Source: Sphagnum compactum
Lineage: Eukaryota > Bryophyta > Sphagnopsida > Sphagnales
Length of the DNA stretch: 64,000 nt
Direction: 5' to 3'
Assembly (NCBI GenBank): GCA_965153455.1
Contig: OZ234497.1
Location: 16,361,872 to 16,425,871 of the forward strand
The stretch's first letter is position 1. Each line of letters starts with the position of its first letter. Position numbers and translations under genes: made by a program. Shown one piece after another: positions 1 to 11,935 of this stretch. The notes beneath the pieces were generated by a model. The model was not told where the DNA came from. It saw nothing but the letters and a program-made list of their open reading frames with translations, and searched no databases.

Positions 1-950
1 ATTAAACAATTTGATTTGCTTATTTTAATGGTGTGTTTAAGCAATGTGAATTAAATTTAGCAATATTTTGTCTTTACAATTATTTATGTTATTTAGTACT
101 AGGGTTTTAGAAATTTTGGTTATGGAAACAACAAACATTTATGATTTTTTGCACCTTTTAAACATAAATATGGATTTTGGGGGGAATTTGGCATTTGCAT
201 ATATATGCCACAATACATTTTTTCTTTTTCTTTTCTCTCAAAGAAAGTGGAGAAAGGCTCACATTAATAGACTAAACTAAGAGGTAAAAGACACACCATG
301 GCTTCCATCCATTTGTTTGTTTCATTTAGTTTCTCCAAATTAGGGTTTAATTAGTGGTTATAATGAGGTTTCATTTTATTTTTGTTTGAATATTTGGCTT
401 CAATAGTGACTATGTGTATTTATTTTTTAGGGTCATGTGTAGTTAATTGTTTTAAATTATCATGGTTCATGGCATCCACCATTGGAACTATGTAAGGTTT
501 AGTGTTTATTTCTTTAATGACATCCATATTGATCTATCGATGGATGTGTTTTCATATAAGGCCAAAACCCCATTGAACATCAATGGCATTACCTTTGAAA
601 ATCAACAGTACAATATTCTATCTTTATAAATTCCTTTTGTTTTTTTTTTGTTTTTTTTTTACTTAAGGAATTTTGTTCCCCCTTGCATATGGATGGTCAT
701 GGAAGTATCAATTGCATGTGGGTATTTTCACATTATGATTGAAAGCCCTACATAAAATCAATTGATTGTTTCTAGGAAGATAGGGAATTTTTTTTTTGCA
801 TAAGTCTAAATAGCCATAAAATAGTCGCTTGATTTTTTTTACCATTTGTAAACTATTGTTTGTTTATGGGTTGTGGTAAGGTTCACTTGTAAGGTTTAAA
901 GGTTTTGTTGATTAGGGTTTAATGGCTATGTTGATTAAAATTATCATGAT
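1..950. other. AT-rich intergenic sequence, no gene seen
   Basis: AT-rich sequence with several poly-T runs. The only open frames are short (70 codons or fewer), of low complexity, and match no family I know. Nothing else is supported here. Confidence 0.6.
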
Positions 951-954
951 TTGT

Positions 955-2829
955 AAACTTATGAGGGTATTCCATGGGTTTTCACAAGTTGGGGACTCCT
1001 ACTACATGGTTATTTCTTTGACAATTCAAAGCATGGAGCAAATTCCATTGTCCCAATCCATCAAGATCCAAAACCTGGTTTTGAATGTGGACTTGGTGTG
1101 GAAAGATGGGTTTAGGCAAGGAGGCCAAAACAAGGTGGCAATTGAAACCGCATACATCATCCATGCTCATGTTTTTGAGTTTTTGCAATGTGAACAAAAG
1201 GATATGCAAACTTTGGTCAAATGGAACATTTCATGAATTTATCCCCTCGACAAGATGTAAAAAAAGTAACGATAAAAAATCACCTCGAACATATTTAATG
1301 CAGTTTCAAAACCTAAAAACCCTTTCCATTGGTCATTTTTATAAGTTCTAAGGTTAATCACTTTTGTGTCTTTTGATTTGATTGAGTGGAAACTATGTTT
1401 TGTAGGTATGACTATGATTATGGGCCAGAGGACCATAATTTGGTCAATCAAGCGACGTTGTTTGGCCCACTTTTCCATCAAGAACTTCTACGCACGGCCA
1501 AATGTGGTGGAAATCACTTTTTACCATTGGACTCACACTCAAACCAATGGAGATCCTGCTCACAATGCATGTGACCCAAGGTCCACATCATGGATGTCGA
1601 TGTATGTTCCACATGTGTTTCACAAGTTGAAGGAGTTTATATGGACCCAATTAGGGTTAGGGTACATCATGAAGCAAATTTATGACAAACACAAGGAAAT
1701 TTGGTGGGCACGAACAAATGTGGGTGAATGGATGATCCGGGATGATTTCTACGACTCCAAGATATCGCCTACTTGGATTGGAAGCACAAGTAGGGCACTT
1801 GGCACTTCACAAAAACCTGACACTTTCCATTCATACATGGGTTTGTGCTCATCTTGATGATGTCTTTTATTTCCAAATTGCAAGTGAGGTGAAAGGGATT
1901 CAGGTCCCTTATTTCTATGGATGCCATGTTTGGCACCAACAATGTGAAATACCACCTATTCACATTGATGGCATTTGATTTTCATCCCACAAGGTTGCCA
2001 ATTGGTTAGGTTATCACAAGTTGACAAACGTGTGAAGACTTGGTGGAATGGTTGAATGCCCTGCTAGAAAAGCTTCTCTCACATATGCCACATTGCAAAC
2101 CATCATGTTTCATTATGGATGATGCCCCATAAGAACCTCGAACATTGCGGTAGGTTGTACATGGATTTTTTATTTTTTGTTGCATCGTCTTATGTTTTGG
2201 TACTATGTTAGCATGGAGAGTTCATAACATATTTATTGTTAATGGTAAGCACATTAATGTTGGGTGTACCATGGCAGGATTATGTGAAGTCAATATCATG
2301 TACCAATTTTTCTTTCCACATGGCATGTGTTGAAAGCATGGCGCTTGTGCTCCATGGAAAAAATCAAGGATTCAAAAACGAGGCGTGCAGTATTTGATCA
2401 CCTCCACATGATGATGTTCATGTCCATCAACCCAAATGAAACCATTGATGACTTTAAGGCACGTGGAAAGGAGATGGTGGTGGAAAGTTTTGATAACCTA
2501 CAACCTAGTGTTGCTTGGACAAGATATTTTTGGGCTTATTATTGTTAATTCGATAAGTAAAGGGTCGCCCTTCCAAGTATGGCATGTTATTAAACCTTTT
2601 TTCTATGGATGCATTACAAGTTGCATGTTCACTTTTCACACATATTCAAATTACATCATGGGTTGAAAATATGTTTTTGCATGTCCATGTAGAGCTTTGG
2701 ATGGTTGGGCTTCATTGGGTGCCACATTGGAATCAAGACACACAAGCTAACATAAAGTTTTATCACAGGGCTATGAAATGTTGGTTCTCTTTTAAGACCA
2801 AAGGTTTGAAGGGGTATCGTATTGACTAG
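955..2829 (+). pseudogene. Decayed MULE-type transposase, N-terminal and core part
   Basis: Seen: a series of open blocks in shifting frames keeps the order of a plant MULE/FAR1-like transposase. Blocks near 1000-1230 read as an N-terminal module (around IETAYIIHAHVFEFLQ). Those at 1590-1850 contain VPHVFHKLKEFIWTQLGLG and a RDDFYDS segment. A block at 1840-1975 contains AHLDDVFYFQIASE, the stretch that normally leads into the DDE core. The block at 2320-2540 starts near TWHVLKAW and carries SINPNETIDDFKARGK, typical of the region after the catalytic core. Frames change at about 1240, 1850, 2000-2300 and 2550, and stops interrupt several blocks, so no full protein can be made. Known: MULE transposases end in a SWIM zinc finger. 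A matching SWIM-like block lies at 6.2 kb, so the gene appears split by later insertion. The family call comes from pattern memory, not a search. Confidence 0.6.
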
Positions 2830-4190
2830 TTACTATGGGGCAAAAACATATTAAGGTGTCACAATTTTATATTAGAGTCCCTTTTTCAAAGTCCTTTTAT
2901 AATGTAGTTGAAAATTGGTTTAAAATATGAATATTTTAATGATATTAAAAATAATATTGTTTTCCATTTCCAATTTCAAATCATGATGCTATAAGACATA
3001 TAAAAAATATCTCAAAAGAAATTATTTTAAATGCTTTAAAAATATTTTATAATTATAATTTTTTGAATTTTAAAAAAGTTCATAACACAATAAATTAAAA
3101 TCACATTCCATTCATTCAATGGATCTTTAGTTTCTTAAACATAATTCATCCAATGCCCCAAAATCTCAAACATATAAGATTAACACATTGTAAATTAAAA
3201 GTCCATATCCATGAGTTTTGTAGGTGTGACAAAAAATGTGAGCAAAATTCAAAAGTCCATTACTTATTAGCTAACCACGATTTTGATTTGATTTTTTCAT
3301 TTTTGAAAGGTTGATTATGATAGCTTTAAATAAACAAGTCCCCTTTTTATTATTTCAATGGATCTTATTTTATTTATTTTCTTGTACCTAAGGAATACAT
3401 GAAAAACTGCCATTTTGACGACCATATAAGGTCACCATAGTGTGCAAACACCCTATGGAAGTTAACCATGATAGTGGCACAACATTATATGCATAAGTCA
3501 AAATGAAAAAACAAGGGTTCATAAAAAACAAGGTCATGGTGCGACTTGTGGTGGCAAGTGTTGGCAAAACGAGTTAGATTCCACACACCAATCCCACCTA
3601 CCTTTGAGCGGGATGATGGTGACAATGTTTGGCGGGTGTGAAACAAACACCATCCTGGTGTTACTTACAAGATTCGTGCCCCTTTCACTTAGTATGCAAA
3701 TTACACTTGTGAATGGGTGTGAGCCATGGATTATAATTCAACAAATTGTTAAGCTTTAATTCCATAACTTTCCTTAGTAATAACGATTTGTATCCTTATA
3801 AACCTCCAAATAATAATTATTAATAGTTGGATTAGCCTTTGGATATTCCCAAGCGTAGAGAACTTCTTTATTTAAGATGATGTAACGCTTAGTTAGTTTT
3901 AGGACCTAGTAAACCTTTTAAAGTGCATTATCCTTTTAGGGTGTAGAGAGGTGCAAGGGGATGTGGAATTAGATGTGATTTCATTGATATTGGGAATACA
4001 AGCCCATAATTAATATTAACACTTCGCCATGACAATATTGAATTAGTCTGTAGAATAATCTTCGAGCACTAGTGTTGTATTTGTAAGATTTCTAGGATGC
4101 AGTCCTACTACATCCTTATTTAGTTTCCACTTCTATCAGACTCTTAAATAAAATCAAAATCAACCTCAAGTATTAACATTTTCACTTGAG
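2830..4190. other. Non-coding sequence inside the split MULE, no gene seen
   Basis: AT-rich in the first part (2860-3120) and more mixed after 3400. No open frame of note in any of the six frames and no recognised domain. It may be the left part of DNA inserted between the two MULE blocks, possibly including LTR sequence, since a leader-like segment follows at 4.2 kb. Confidence 0.45.
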
Positions 4191-4199
4191 TAACCTTAG

Positions 4200-4720
4200 G
4201 TGAATTAAAACTTACTAACCGACTTAGAGGGGATAGATCACAATTGCAAAAAATCCAGAATGCAACGAATGGTGCGAGCTAGGTATTCGGCTCGATGCTC
4301 CATGGGAAGGGGGTTGATTGGTCCTCATAACTAGTGATAATGGCCATCACCGGAAACCCAAGTTCGACAATGAAGACGAACATTGTCATCTTCACATTGA
4401 CACTCTTCAAACCTTTCCGGCGCAGCTCCACGAGCAAGAACAAATTCTAAATAGATTGCTAAGGCATGTGGGTTAGGAGACAATCAACGAGACCCATGCC
4501 GAACGATCAACTCGAGTGTGCACCACTCGCCGGGACAGTTCTTCTTCACGCGGCCGTTGAAAAACATTCACGTCAAGCGGTGCTTCTTCAAGCTCTTCCT
4601 ATTCTATTGGTGCAACTGGAGGATTCGAGGGCGTAACAACATCATCCGCCATAACTAAAATATCACCTGCATCAACAAAAACTAAAGAGTAACCAAACCA
4701 ATTTGGCATTTGCATTCGAG
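4200..4720 (+). other. Possible retroelement leader / gag N-terminal remnant
   Basis: This 500-bp patch is clearly more GC-rich than its surroundings. One frame at about 4348-4470 reads about 40 codons ending in QLHEQEQILNRLLRHVG before a TAG. Downstream in other frames it is rich in Ser and Arg. A short hydrophilic Gln/Glu-rich leader followed by an Arg/Ser-rich part is common at the start of plant gag proteins. No zinc knuckle or protease follows, so this is only a suggestion; it could also be a captured gene fragment. Confidence 0.25.
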
Positions 4721-5890
4721 GGGGCCGTTACTTTTATTCAAGAAATTAGGGTAGGCGTGAGGTGTGGTAGTGATGGTGGAACTTCGTGAGAAACCGAACT
4801 TCTTTGTTCCAACAAATTTGTGAAGCCCTAATATCGACAGTGGATCTAGAAGTACATAGGAATCCTTATAATTCCAAATTTCATTTTAATTACTATGTAC
4901 TACATAATTAATTAGTACACGGTAAGGAATAACTAGGGAATGTTAAAAGAATAAATGGTGCACGAAAGGGTTACTACTACCATTGAATTGATTTAATCAA
5001 ATGGGAACTCAAAGATGTTTATTTATTACTACCGATAAATTATCCTAGTAGTTAATTACTTAGAATAATTAGGATGAAAAAGTGGGATGTTAAAGTGAAA
5101 CGGACGAAATTGACAAGGAGGAAGCTTAAGAACCCCATCAAGATGTCTAAGATAGGGAAAAGGATGAGTCCTCCAATTCCATTGGTCATGAGGATTATCA
5201 TCCTATTTGATTGGAAAATGGAACCTTCTTCGTGTTTCATTGGGCATAAGGATTCTCATCCTAATTTCCATAGGAGAGAAAATCATTCTCCATTCTCATT
5301 GGTGCATGAAGGATGAGGGGGCCATTGATTGGAGGGAAAGATTTCCAAACTTCCATTGGACAAGGAGAACAAACTCAAGGAGGGGTCTAGGAGGCTTACC
5401 AAGGAGAGAGGAGTATCTTGTGTTTTGGGGAAAGGGAAAGGAGGAAAATGAAAGTGTGAGAAAGAGATTAATTCTTATGTGTGGAAGGTTGTTGTTGATA
5501 AAAAAGATGTGTGCAAACAAGAGCATGGAAGGAAGTTGTGTGTAGCAAGTACTTGAAGTGGAGTTCATGGAAGGATTTCCATGACAAAGCCTTTAGATTT
5601 TTATTTGGAATAGTTTTTCTTCTCAAATCCACCATTGGATTTGTGTCAAACTTAAAACAGTTCTAGTTTAGGAGGTGTAGAAGGTTCTTTCAAAATTTCA
5701 GCATCATCGGGGTTGTTGTAAGGGAGCTACACTTGTCAGAAGTAGAGGGGGTCGAAATTGTCTGTTATTTTCCTCACATCTAGTCAAAATAATTTTTTAG
5801 CTCCGAGGCATAACTCTTGATTTAAAAAATAAAAACTTACAAGATTTTGTAACCTTGCTCCTTGTTAGATTAGCTTTTCAAAAATCCAAT
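4721..5890. other. Non-coding, partly purine-rich sequence
   Basis: The part at 5070-5570 is unusually GA-rich on the plus strand and gives overlapping low-complexity frames (112 aa at 5207-5545, 90 aa on the opposite strand) that look like shadows of base composition, not genes. It contains loosely repeated phrases such as CATTGG with flanking AGGAT. An LTR body is possible but no ends were found. Confidence 0.35.
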
Positions 5891-5899
5891 GCATGTTAG

Positions 5900-6640
5900 A
5901 TTAGGAGGTTGTATGAAGATGTTATGACGAATGGGGCGAAGGGGGTTCAACCATCAAGCGTGACATTGAATGAACATCAACATAATGCTCCTTCACATTC
6001 CATCATGGTGAGTTATGATTCTCTCACAATGTCTTCGTATCTTCCAAGTGGACACAACGCATTAGAGTCTTAGTGAATTTCATTACATTACATTGAACCA
6101 CCTTTACTTGTCAGACTACAACTACATAATAGTTCCATTCCCAAGTGGGTTTTTTGTGAGTGCATATCTTCATGTGGAAGGTGTGCAAGAATTCCTCGCA
6201 ATGGGCATTGCGATGCAACGTTTATAAACATCAAGTTGTTATTCTATTGACTTATACCGACCTTACAACGAAGAATATCATTGAGTATTTTGGCACGAAT
6301 TATGGAACTCACCATGGTGGTTTGAAATGCATGTTTACTGATCTGAAATACTTACAATTGGATAATGGTGCATTCAACGATGAAGATTGCAACCAAGATC
6401 CAGTTGATGAAGTTAACATTTTCAACATTAGGGGGTTGATAGCCATGGATTAGGATAGTTGTTTTGACAATGTCGATGTGTTGAAAGGTTCATCTGCCCC
6501 ATGGATCGAGCCTTAGCTTGCTTGCATGAAACAATGGCCGAAATCACCATGGAGTGTGCCACGAATGCAAGCACCGAATTGTGCGACCATGCAACATCAC
6601 TTCTTCAAGGAGTTGCATCAAACATTCTAGCTTAGCATAA
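5900..6640 (+). pseudogene. MULE transposase C-terminal remnant with degenerate SWIM finger
   Basis: The frame at 6160-6453 (97 aa) begins in a Cys/His cluster ending CNVYKHQVVILL, which matches the CxxCKHxxxxL end of a SWIM zinc finger with the second Cys replaced by Tyr. It continues through an acidic segment (NDEDCNQDPVDEVNIF) to a TAG at 6451. The following 180 bp, in another frame, reads a Glu/Ala-rich helical tail (LHETMAEITMECATN region). Known: SWIM fingers sit at the C-terminal end of MULE transposases. The order fits the 955-2829 block on the same strand, so the two are probably one gene separated by roughly 3 kb of inserted DNA. Frame changes near 6150 and 6450 make it non-functional. 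Confidence 0.5.
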
Positions 6641-7032
6641 ATAATAAGCTAGTAGGCTAATTGTTAATATGACCCTATATATATAGTAATATTATAAAAT
6701 TATAATGTTTATTAGTTTCAATACATATAATATTATAATATTTATTTAAAATATGATAATAATTTATTGAATTTTATATAAACCCATTGTTATGTATAAT
6801 GTAATTTGTTTAGATGACATTTTCTATTTTCAAAAAAATTAAAAATTTCCCAAAGATAAGTTATTAACATTGTATATTTTATTGATGCATGCAATTGAAT
6901 GTTAATTTTTTATGTAAATTATGTTTGTGTTTCATTTAATTTGTGTTTGAATATTTGGCTTCAATAATGACCTAGTTTTTTTCTTTTTTGGAACAAAAAA
7001 AAATCCTTTAGCAAAAACCATGACTTCCTTCA
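6641..7032. other. AT-rich spacer, no gene seen
   Basis: Very AT-rich, no open frame. It holds a second copy of a phrase also present near 390-410 (TGTTTGAATATTTGGCTTCAA), which suggests related repeat DNA flanking the MULE remnant on both sides. Confidence 0.5.
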
Positions 7033-7064
7033 ATTAGGGTTTAGGGTTTAGGGTTTAGGGTTTA
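7033..7064. repeat. Interstitial telomere-like repeat (TTTAGGG)n
   Basis: Four consecutive copies of the plant telomere heptamer TTTAGGG lie here, followed by a degenerate copy. Such internal tracts are common in large plant genomes and often mark old repair events or promoter-associated telo-boxes. No gene starts near it. Confidence 0.85.
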
Positions 7065-7239
7065 AGAATCTAGGTTTTAATTGAATTTTGAAATATAAGT
7101 ACTTAATATTATGTATGTTTAATCAATGTAATTTTTAAACTCTATGTAGATTTTATTTTACAATATATCATATAATGATATACTTAATTAGTATTCAAAC
7201 ACAAATTTGTGTAACTATAATACCTTCATTTGTATCATG

Positions 7240-8060
7240 GTTTAGGACATTGTCACAATATGGTGCAGGTATTATATTCCTTATAAGTTTTGGTAGGGCT
7301 ATGCAATACCCTCATTTACTTGAACCAATATGTTTGGCATGATATAATAAGCATGGAATAAGTATTTTTTAAAACTTCTTTTATTTCATGTTTTACGATA
7401 TTATCACAAAATGATGCAAATATTACTTTCCTTCTAGGTTTTGTCATGGTTATGCAATACCCTTTTAAATTCCAAAAGATATGTTATGGGGCCCAAAGGT
7501 TTTATGGGATACCCTGAGAGGGGTGGTGCATGTGAATTGAATAGTTTTGAGCATGAACAATACCCTTTCAATAGCCTAAACTAAAATAATTGAGCATGTG
7601 GTGTTTGCAAATTACCCTAAAGAGGATAGTGTTTTCCTTTTAGATTTTGATATGGCCATGCAATACCCCTCCAAGTTTCAATAGATATGTGATGGAACCC
7701 ACAAGATTTTTTGATATACCCCAAGAGAGGTATTGCACATGCATTGAGTAATTTTGGGCACAAGCAATACCCTTCCAATAACCTAGACCAAAATAATTCA
7801 ATCCATAGTGCTTATAAATTACCTTCATGAAGGTATTACATTCCTTCTAGGTTTTTGGGCTATATAATACCCCTTTGGGATTCTTTAGATATGTTATGGA
7901 GCCAAAGGATTTTTAATATACCCTAATAGGGTTATTACATGTGCATTAAATAATTATGGGCACAATCAATACCCCTCCAATAACTTGGACCAAAATAATT
8001 CAATCCATGGTGTTCCAAAATACCTTCACGAAGATATTGCTTTCTTTTTAAATTTGAACT
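7240..8060. repeat. Tandem repeat, unit about 205 bp, about 3.5 copies
   Basis: The phrase ATGCAATACCC and the text after it recur at 7301, 7452, 7658 and (as ATATAATACCC) 7862, giving steps of 151, 206 and 204 bp. Each unit also holds an 'AGATATGTTATGG', a 'GGGCACAA-CAATACCC' and a 'CCAAAATAATTCAATCCAT' phrase in the same order. Units have diverged by substitutions and small indels, and the first is incomplete. No open frame follows the period, so this is satellite-like non-coding DNA. Confidence 0.8.
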
Positions 8061-9354
8061 TCTAATTTTTGGCGATAAAAAAAGGTTTTTTGGTTTGAGT
8101 GCAAGACTAAAATCAATTTTTTGAGAATTTCATCAAGCATACATATAAGAATATGTGAGAATGTATTTTTAATTATTAACACAAGATGGTGTAAAATGAA
8201 ATTATAATGCTTTAAATAAAAAAACATAGATGACATATGTTACAAAAAATGTGCAAAAATTGCCCAAGTTTGAACAACCCCACCTAGAACATGTTTTAAT
8301 GGTAAATACATGGTTGCCTCAAGGATAAATTGCTACCCTAAATCTTGAAGACCAAAACAACACCCTAATCAAAATTGAGATAAACTATGGGCTATCTGTG
8401 TCATTACTGGAGGGGGATGGGATCCCATTAACCCTTGTGTACCACACCAATGCAACCTCTGCATTATGGGTGTGTTGTTGCATAAATATCTCACGATTGG
8501 CCAATGTTGTGTCCATAACATCAACCACAAACACTTCCTTAATGATGCCTCGAACCCTAAAACAAACAACACAACATAATAAATATTGCATATGAAACCT
8601 AAAACCTAAAATTAAAATAAAATTAAATATGGCATTGTTAGAAACTTAGCAACCATGAATCTTTTCTAAATCATGGTATTGCATAAAAAGGCCAATTTCC
8701 TTACATCGCACCATCTTATTAGATGCAAACTTTTAATCACGCTCCATCTAAGCACCTTTGGGTGTCTTTGCATACCCAACTCGAGTTGTTCGAATCACAA
8801 CTACAAAATATTCAACACATTCCACCTCGGCTTGCACATTGAAAGGGATGGACCCCACACCCCCATGAAATCATGCCAAGAAGCCAAAGAATGTGGCTAG
8901 AGGTTAGCTTAACAAGTGTTAGTTTAGGAACCTTAAGTGTGTATTACAAATCAACTTGTAACCTATTCCACTCCAAGTTTGCGTGTTTTTTAGCCCTAGC
9001 AATTACCTTCTGCTCATTGTGACGAAATCGGGCTAAAGGGTTGTTCAAGACCTGTGTATTCATGATCAAGTGATCTTAATGCCTCGGGCCCTCCTCTCGA
9101 ATAGATGGGTGTTTGGACTTGCCCAGCTCCATGGTCACATTGTGGCGCACCTGTAAATGTTGTATCAAGTTATATTTGGCAATACAAAATACATTGCACC
9201 CATCAACCCTATAAGCAAATTTGGACCCATCCCTTGCCCAATGGACACCCTCTATGGCAACTAGGGGAGGGGCAATCACATTTGAAACCAAAAATAAATA
9301 AAAATATAAACCTAATGTGAGGATTAACATTATGGATGAAGGTTAGCCCATGTA
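8061..9354. other. Intergenic sequence, no gene seen
   Basis: Short frames on both strands (up to 84 aa) overlap one another and show no recognised domain. Text related to the 205-bp repeat (TTGCATAGA, GGTATTGC) reappears toward the right side, so part of this stretch may be older repeat DNA. Confidence 0.45.
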
Positions 9355-9500
9355 CAATGAAGGTATTGCATAGATAGATAAAAGATTGAAAATTAAAGAT
9401 GAGGGTGTTGCATAGAAATATAAAAGATCATAACACAAGACGAGTGTATTGCGTAGAAAGGTAAAAGGTCCAAAACACAAGATGAGGGTATTATCAGAAC
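9355..9500. repeat. Short tandem repeat, unit about 42 bp, about 3.5 copies
   Basis: The unit begins ATGAGGGTATTGCATAGA, runs through ATAAAAGAT and ends in AACACAAG. Three successive copies are visible with substitutions, followed by a partial fourth (GATGAGGGTATTATC). Confidence 0.75.
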
Positions 9501-9700
9501 CCAATGTTCAAAATTGTAAGAAATGAAGGTAACTCTAAAAAAAATAATCACCTACAAAGCCTTCAGTTATTGCTTAGAAACTTTGACTTTAAAAAAATGT
9601 CCCACCCACCCTCTCACATGGAGAAGGAAGGTGGGGCAAAAGTGGGGTTTAAGGAGTAGAATTAATGAAGGTATTGCAAGACAAAAATTGACAAAGAAAA

Positions 9701-9737
9701 CCCCACCCATCCTCTCAAGTAAAGAGGATGGGTGGGG
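9701..9737. repeat. Perfect 15-bp inverted repeat, 7-nt loop
   Basis: Arms CCCCACCCATCCTCT (9701-9715) and its exact complement (9723-9737). A degenerate version of the same foldback lies about 100 bp upstream (about 9600-9640). The two may be ends or internal hairpins of a small element. Confidence 0.7.
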
Positions 9738-10324
9738 CAATTAATTATAATAATAAGGTTCAATATGTCTCCTCCATCAATTTGAGCATGAGTTTCAACA
9801 TCCCCATTTGCATTTTCTTGCCCATGAGTTACAATTTCTTGCTCCTTATCATGTCAATAGTTCTTTGCAACTGAATTTAAATTCTACTAACATCTGTTGC
9901 CATAGATGTTTCCCCAACCCCAACACTAGCTTGAATTTGCTCCTTGATATTCCCATTTGGAGCCAATGCAACCACATCTTCCACTTGATGTCTAATCATT
10001 TCATGCACCTCCCATGCCATCTATAAATTCAGTTAGGGCTTTCTAATCTCATGCACTAATATTCCTCATTTTTTTCTAAGTGTGCACTTACCAAAAAGCC
10101 CAAAATGCCCAAAACCAAATGAAGACACTAGCTAATTAATCTCTAATTCCTTTACCAACATCAGAAAAAAAAACCCCCAAAGCAATTGCATGGTAGCAGT
10201 AGAAGCTAAGAAAAATAGCACTCCCTGGAGGCAAGAATTGAAGAAAAAATTATTAGGTCGCCTCTTTGCAAGAACCAACAAAGAAACAGAAAACCACCTT
10301 ATGTGTTTCTACATGCAACAACAA
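9738..10324. other. Intergenic sequence left of the hairpin array
   Basis: No gene recognised. The 72-aa frame at 9808-10026 is Leu/His-rich and resembles nothing I know. Confidence 0.45.
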
Positions 10325-11935
10325 AGGAAAAAAACCATGACAACTTGAGAACCATTTAGGTCGTCGTGGTGTCTCTATAAACAACAACAAAGACAAAACA
10401 ACTAGAACAATGAACAACTCGTCATCTTGTTTAGGAAACTACAACCATGAGAAAAAAAACACAACAATGAACACAACTTGTCATTTTAGTTTCAAAGTGT
10501 GCAACACTAAAAAAACTAGGACAATGAACACAATTCGTTGTCTTGGTTCTTGGAGATTACGCAATAACAAAAACCACGACGATGGTCGCAACGTTCATTG
10601 TCCTAGTTTCACATCTTGAAACATAAAAAGAAATCCAAGACGACAAGCGCAACTCATCATCCTGGTTCTTAGAGGTTGAATAATTAAAAAAACCACGATG
10701 ACGAACGTTGCATTCATCGTCCTGGTTTCACAAGTTGCAACACGCTCATTACACACCACTACAAAAAAACAAAGACAAATTGTGCTTGTCATCTTGGTTT
10801 TGGAGGCAAGTACATTGAAAATAAAACTAGGATGATGAGTTGCAACTTGTCGTCCTGCTTCACAAGCCTACAACAATTGAAAAACAACCACCACGACAAG
10901 CCACAGCTCGGCACGGTGGTTTTTGGAAGTTACACAATAAAAGCAAACCACCACGACAAATGTGACATTCGTCGTCATGGTTTTAAAACTTGCAACACTT
11001 AAAAAAACCAAGACGACGAATTACATTTGTCATCCTAATTTTTAGAGGTTACAAAAATTTTAAACCACAACATTGAACATGACGTTCATCATCATGGTTT
11101 CACAAGTTGCAACAGTAAAAAAAACTAAGACGACGAGCCATGTTCGTCATCCTGGTTTGGGAGGCAAGTACATTGAAAAAAACCCAAATGATGAATTACA
11201 ACTCATCATCCTAGTTCACAAGGCTACAATAATTGAAAAAAACCACGACAACGAGCTGCAGTTCATTGTTGTGGTTCTTAGAGGTTACACAATAAAAAAA
11301 CCACCATGACAAACGCAACCCTCATCGTTGTGGTTTCAAAGGTTGTAACATTAAAAAAAACCAGGATGACGAATTACACTTGTCATCCTAGTTCTTGGAG
11401 GCTACAAAATATTTTAAAACCAAAACGATGAGCATGGCGCTTGTCATTGTGGTTTCATAGGTTGCAACACTAAAAAAACCAAGATATTGAGCTGGAGTTC
11501 ATTGTCCTGGTTCACAAGGGTACAACAACTTAAAAAAACCACGATGATGAGTCATAGCTCATTGTTGTGGTTCGTAGAAGTTACAAAATAAGAAAAACCA
11601 TGACAACATTTGTGGTGCTCATCATCATGGTTTCAGAGGTTGCAACACTAAAAAAAACCAAGATGACAAATTCCGTGTTGTCCTAGTTCTTGGAGGCTAT
11701 AAAATTAAAAAACCATGATGACAAGTGTGGTGCTCTTCGTCATGGTTTCAGAACTTACAACACTAAAAATAACCATAACAACAAGTTGCATTCATCATCC
11801 TAGTTTCAAAGGTAGGTACAATGAAAAAAACTAGTATGATGAATTACAGCTCATTATCCTAGTTTTGGAAGCAAGAACATTGAAAAGAAAAAACTAGGAT
11901 GATGATTGTCCTAGTTCTAGGGGCAATAACAATGA
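10325..11935. repeat. Hairpin minisatellite: about 27 tandem units of about 59 bp
   Basis: Each unit starts with an A6-A8 run. A potential hairpin follows: a left arm of the type ACCACGACGACGA, a loop of about 8 nt, and a right arm of the type TCGTCGTCNTGGTT. A spacer of about 17 nt (for example CACAAGTTGCAACACT or TTAGAGGTTACACAAT) leads to the next A-run. I counted about 27 units, 56-63 nt each apart from a longer one (about 77 nt) that contains CACTACAAAAAAA at about 10757. Arm sequences differ between units, yet within a unit the two arms usually stay complementary. Spacers fall into a few recurring types in interleaved order, hinting at higher-order repeats. The period is not a multiple of three, so the frames over it are shadows. 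Known: CACTA transposons carry arrays of short hairpin-forming subterminal repeats; this may be such an array without its transposase. Confidence 0.85.

Noticed and set aside
10325-11935. CRISPR-like regularity of repeats and spacers
   Set aside because: The DNA is plant nuclear; the repeats are themselves hairpins with diverged sequence, and the spacers recur, unlike CRISPR arrays.
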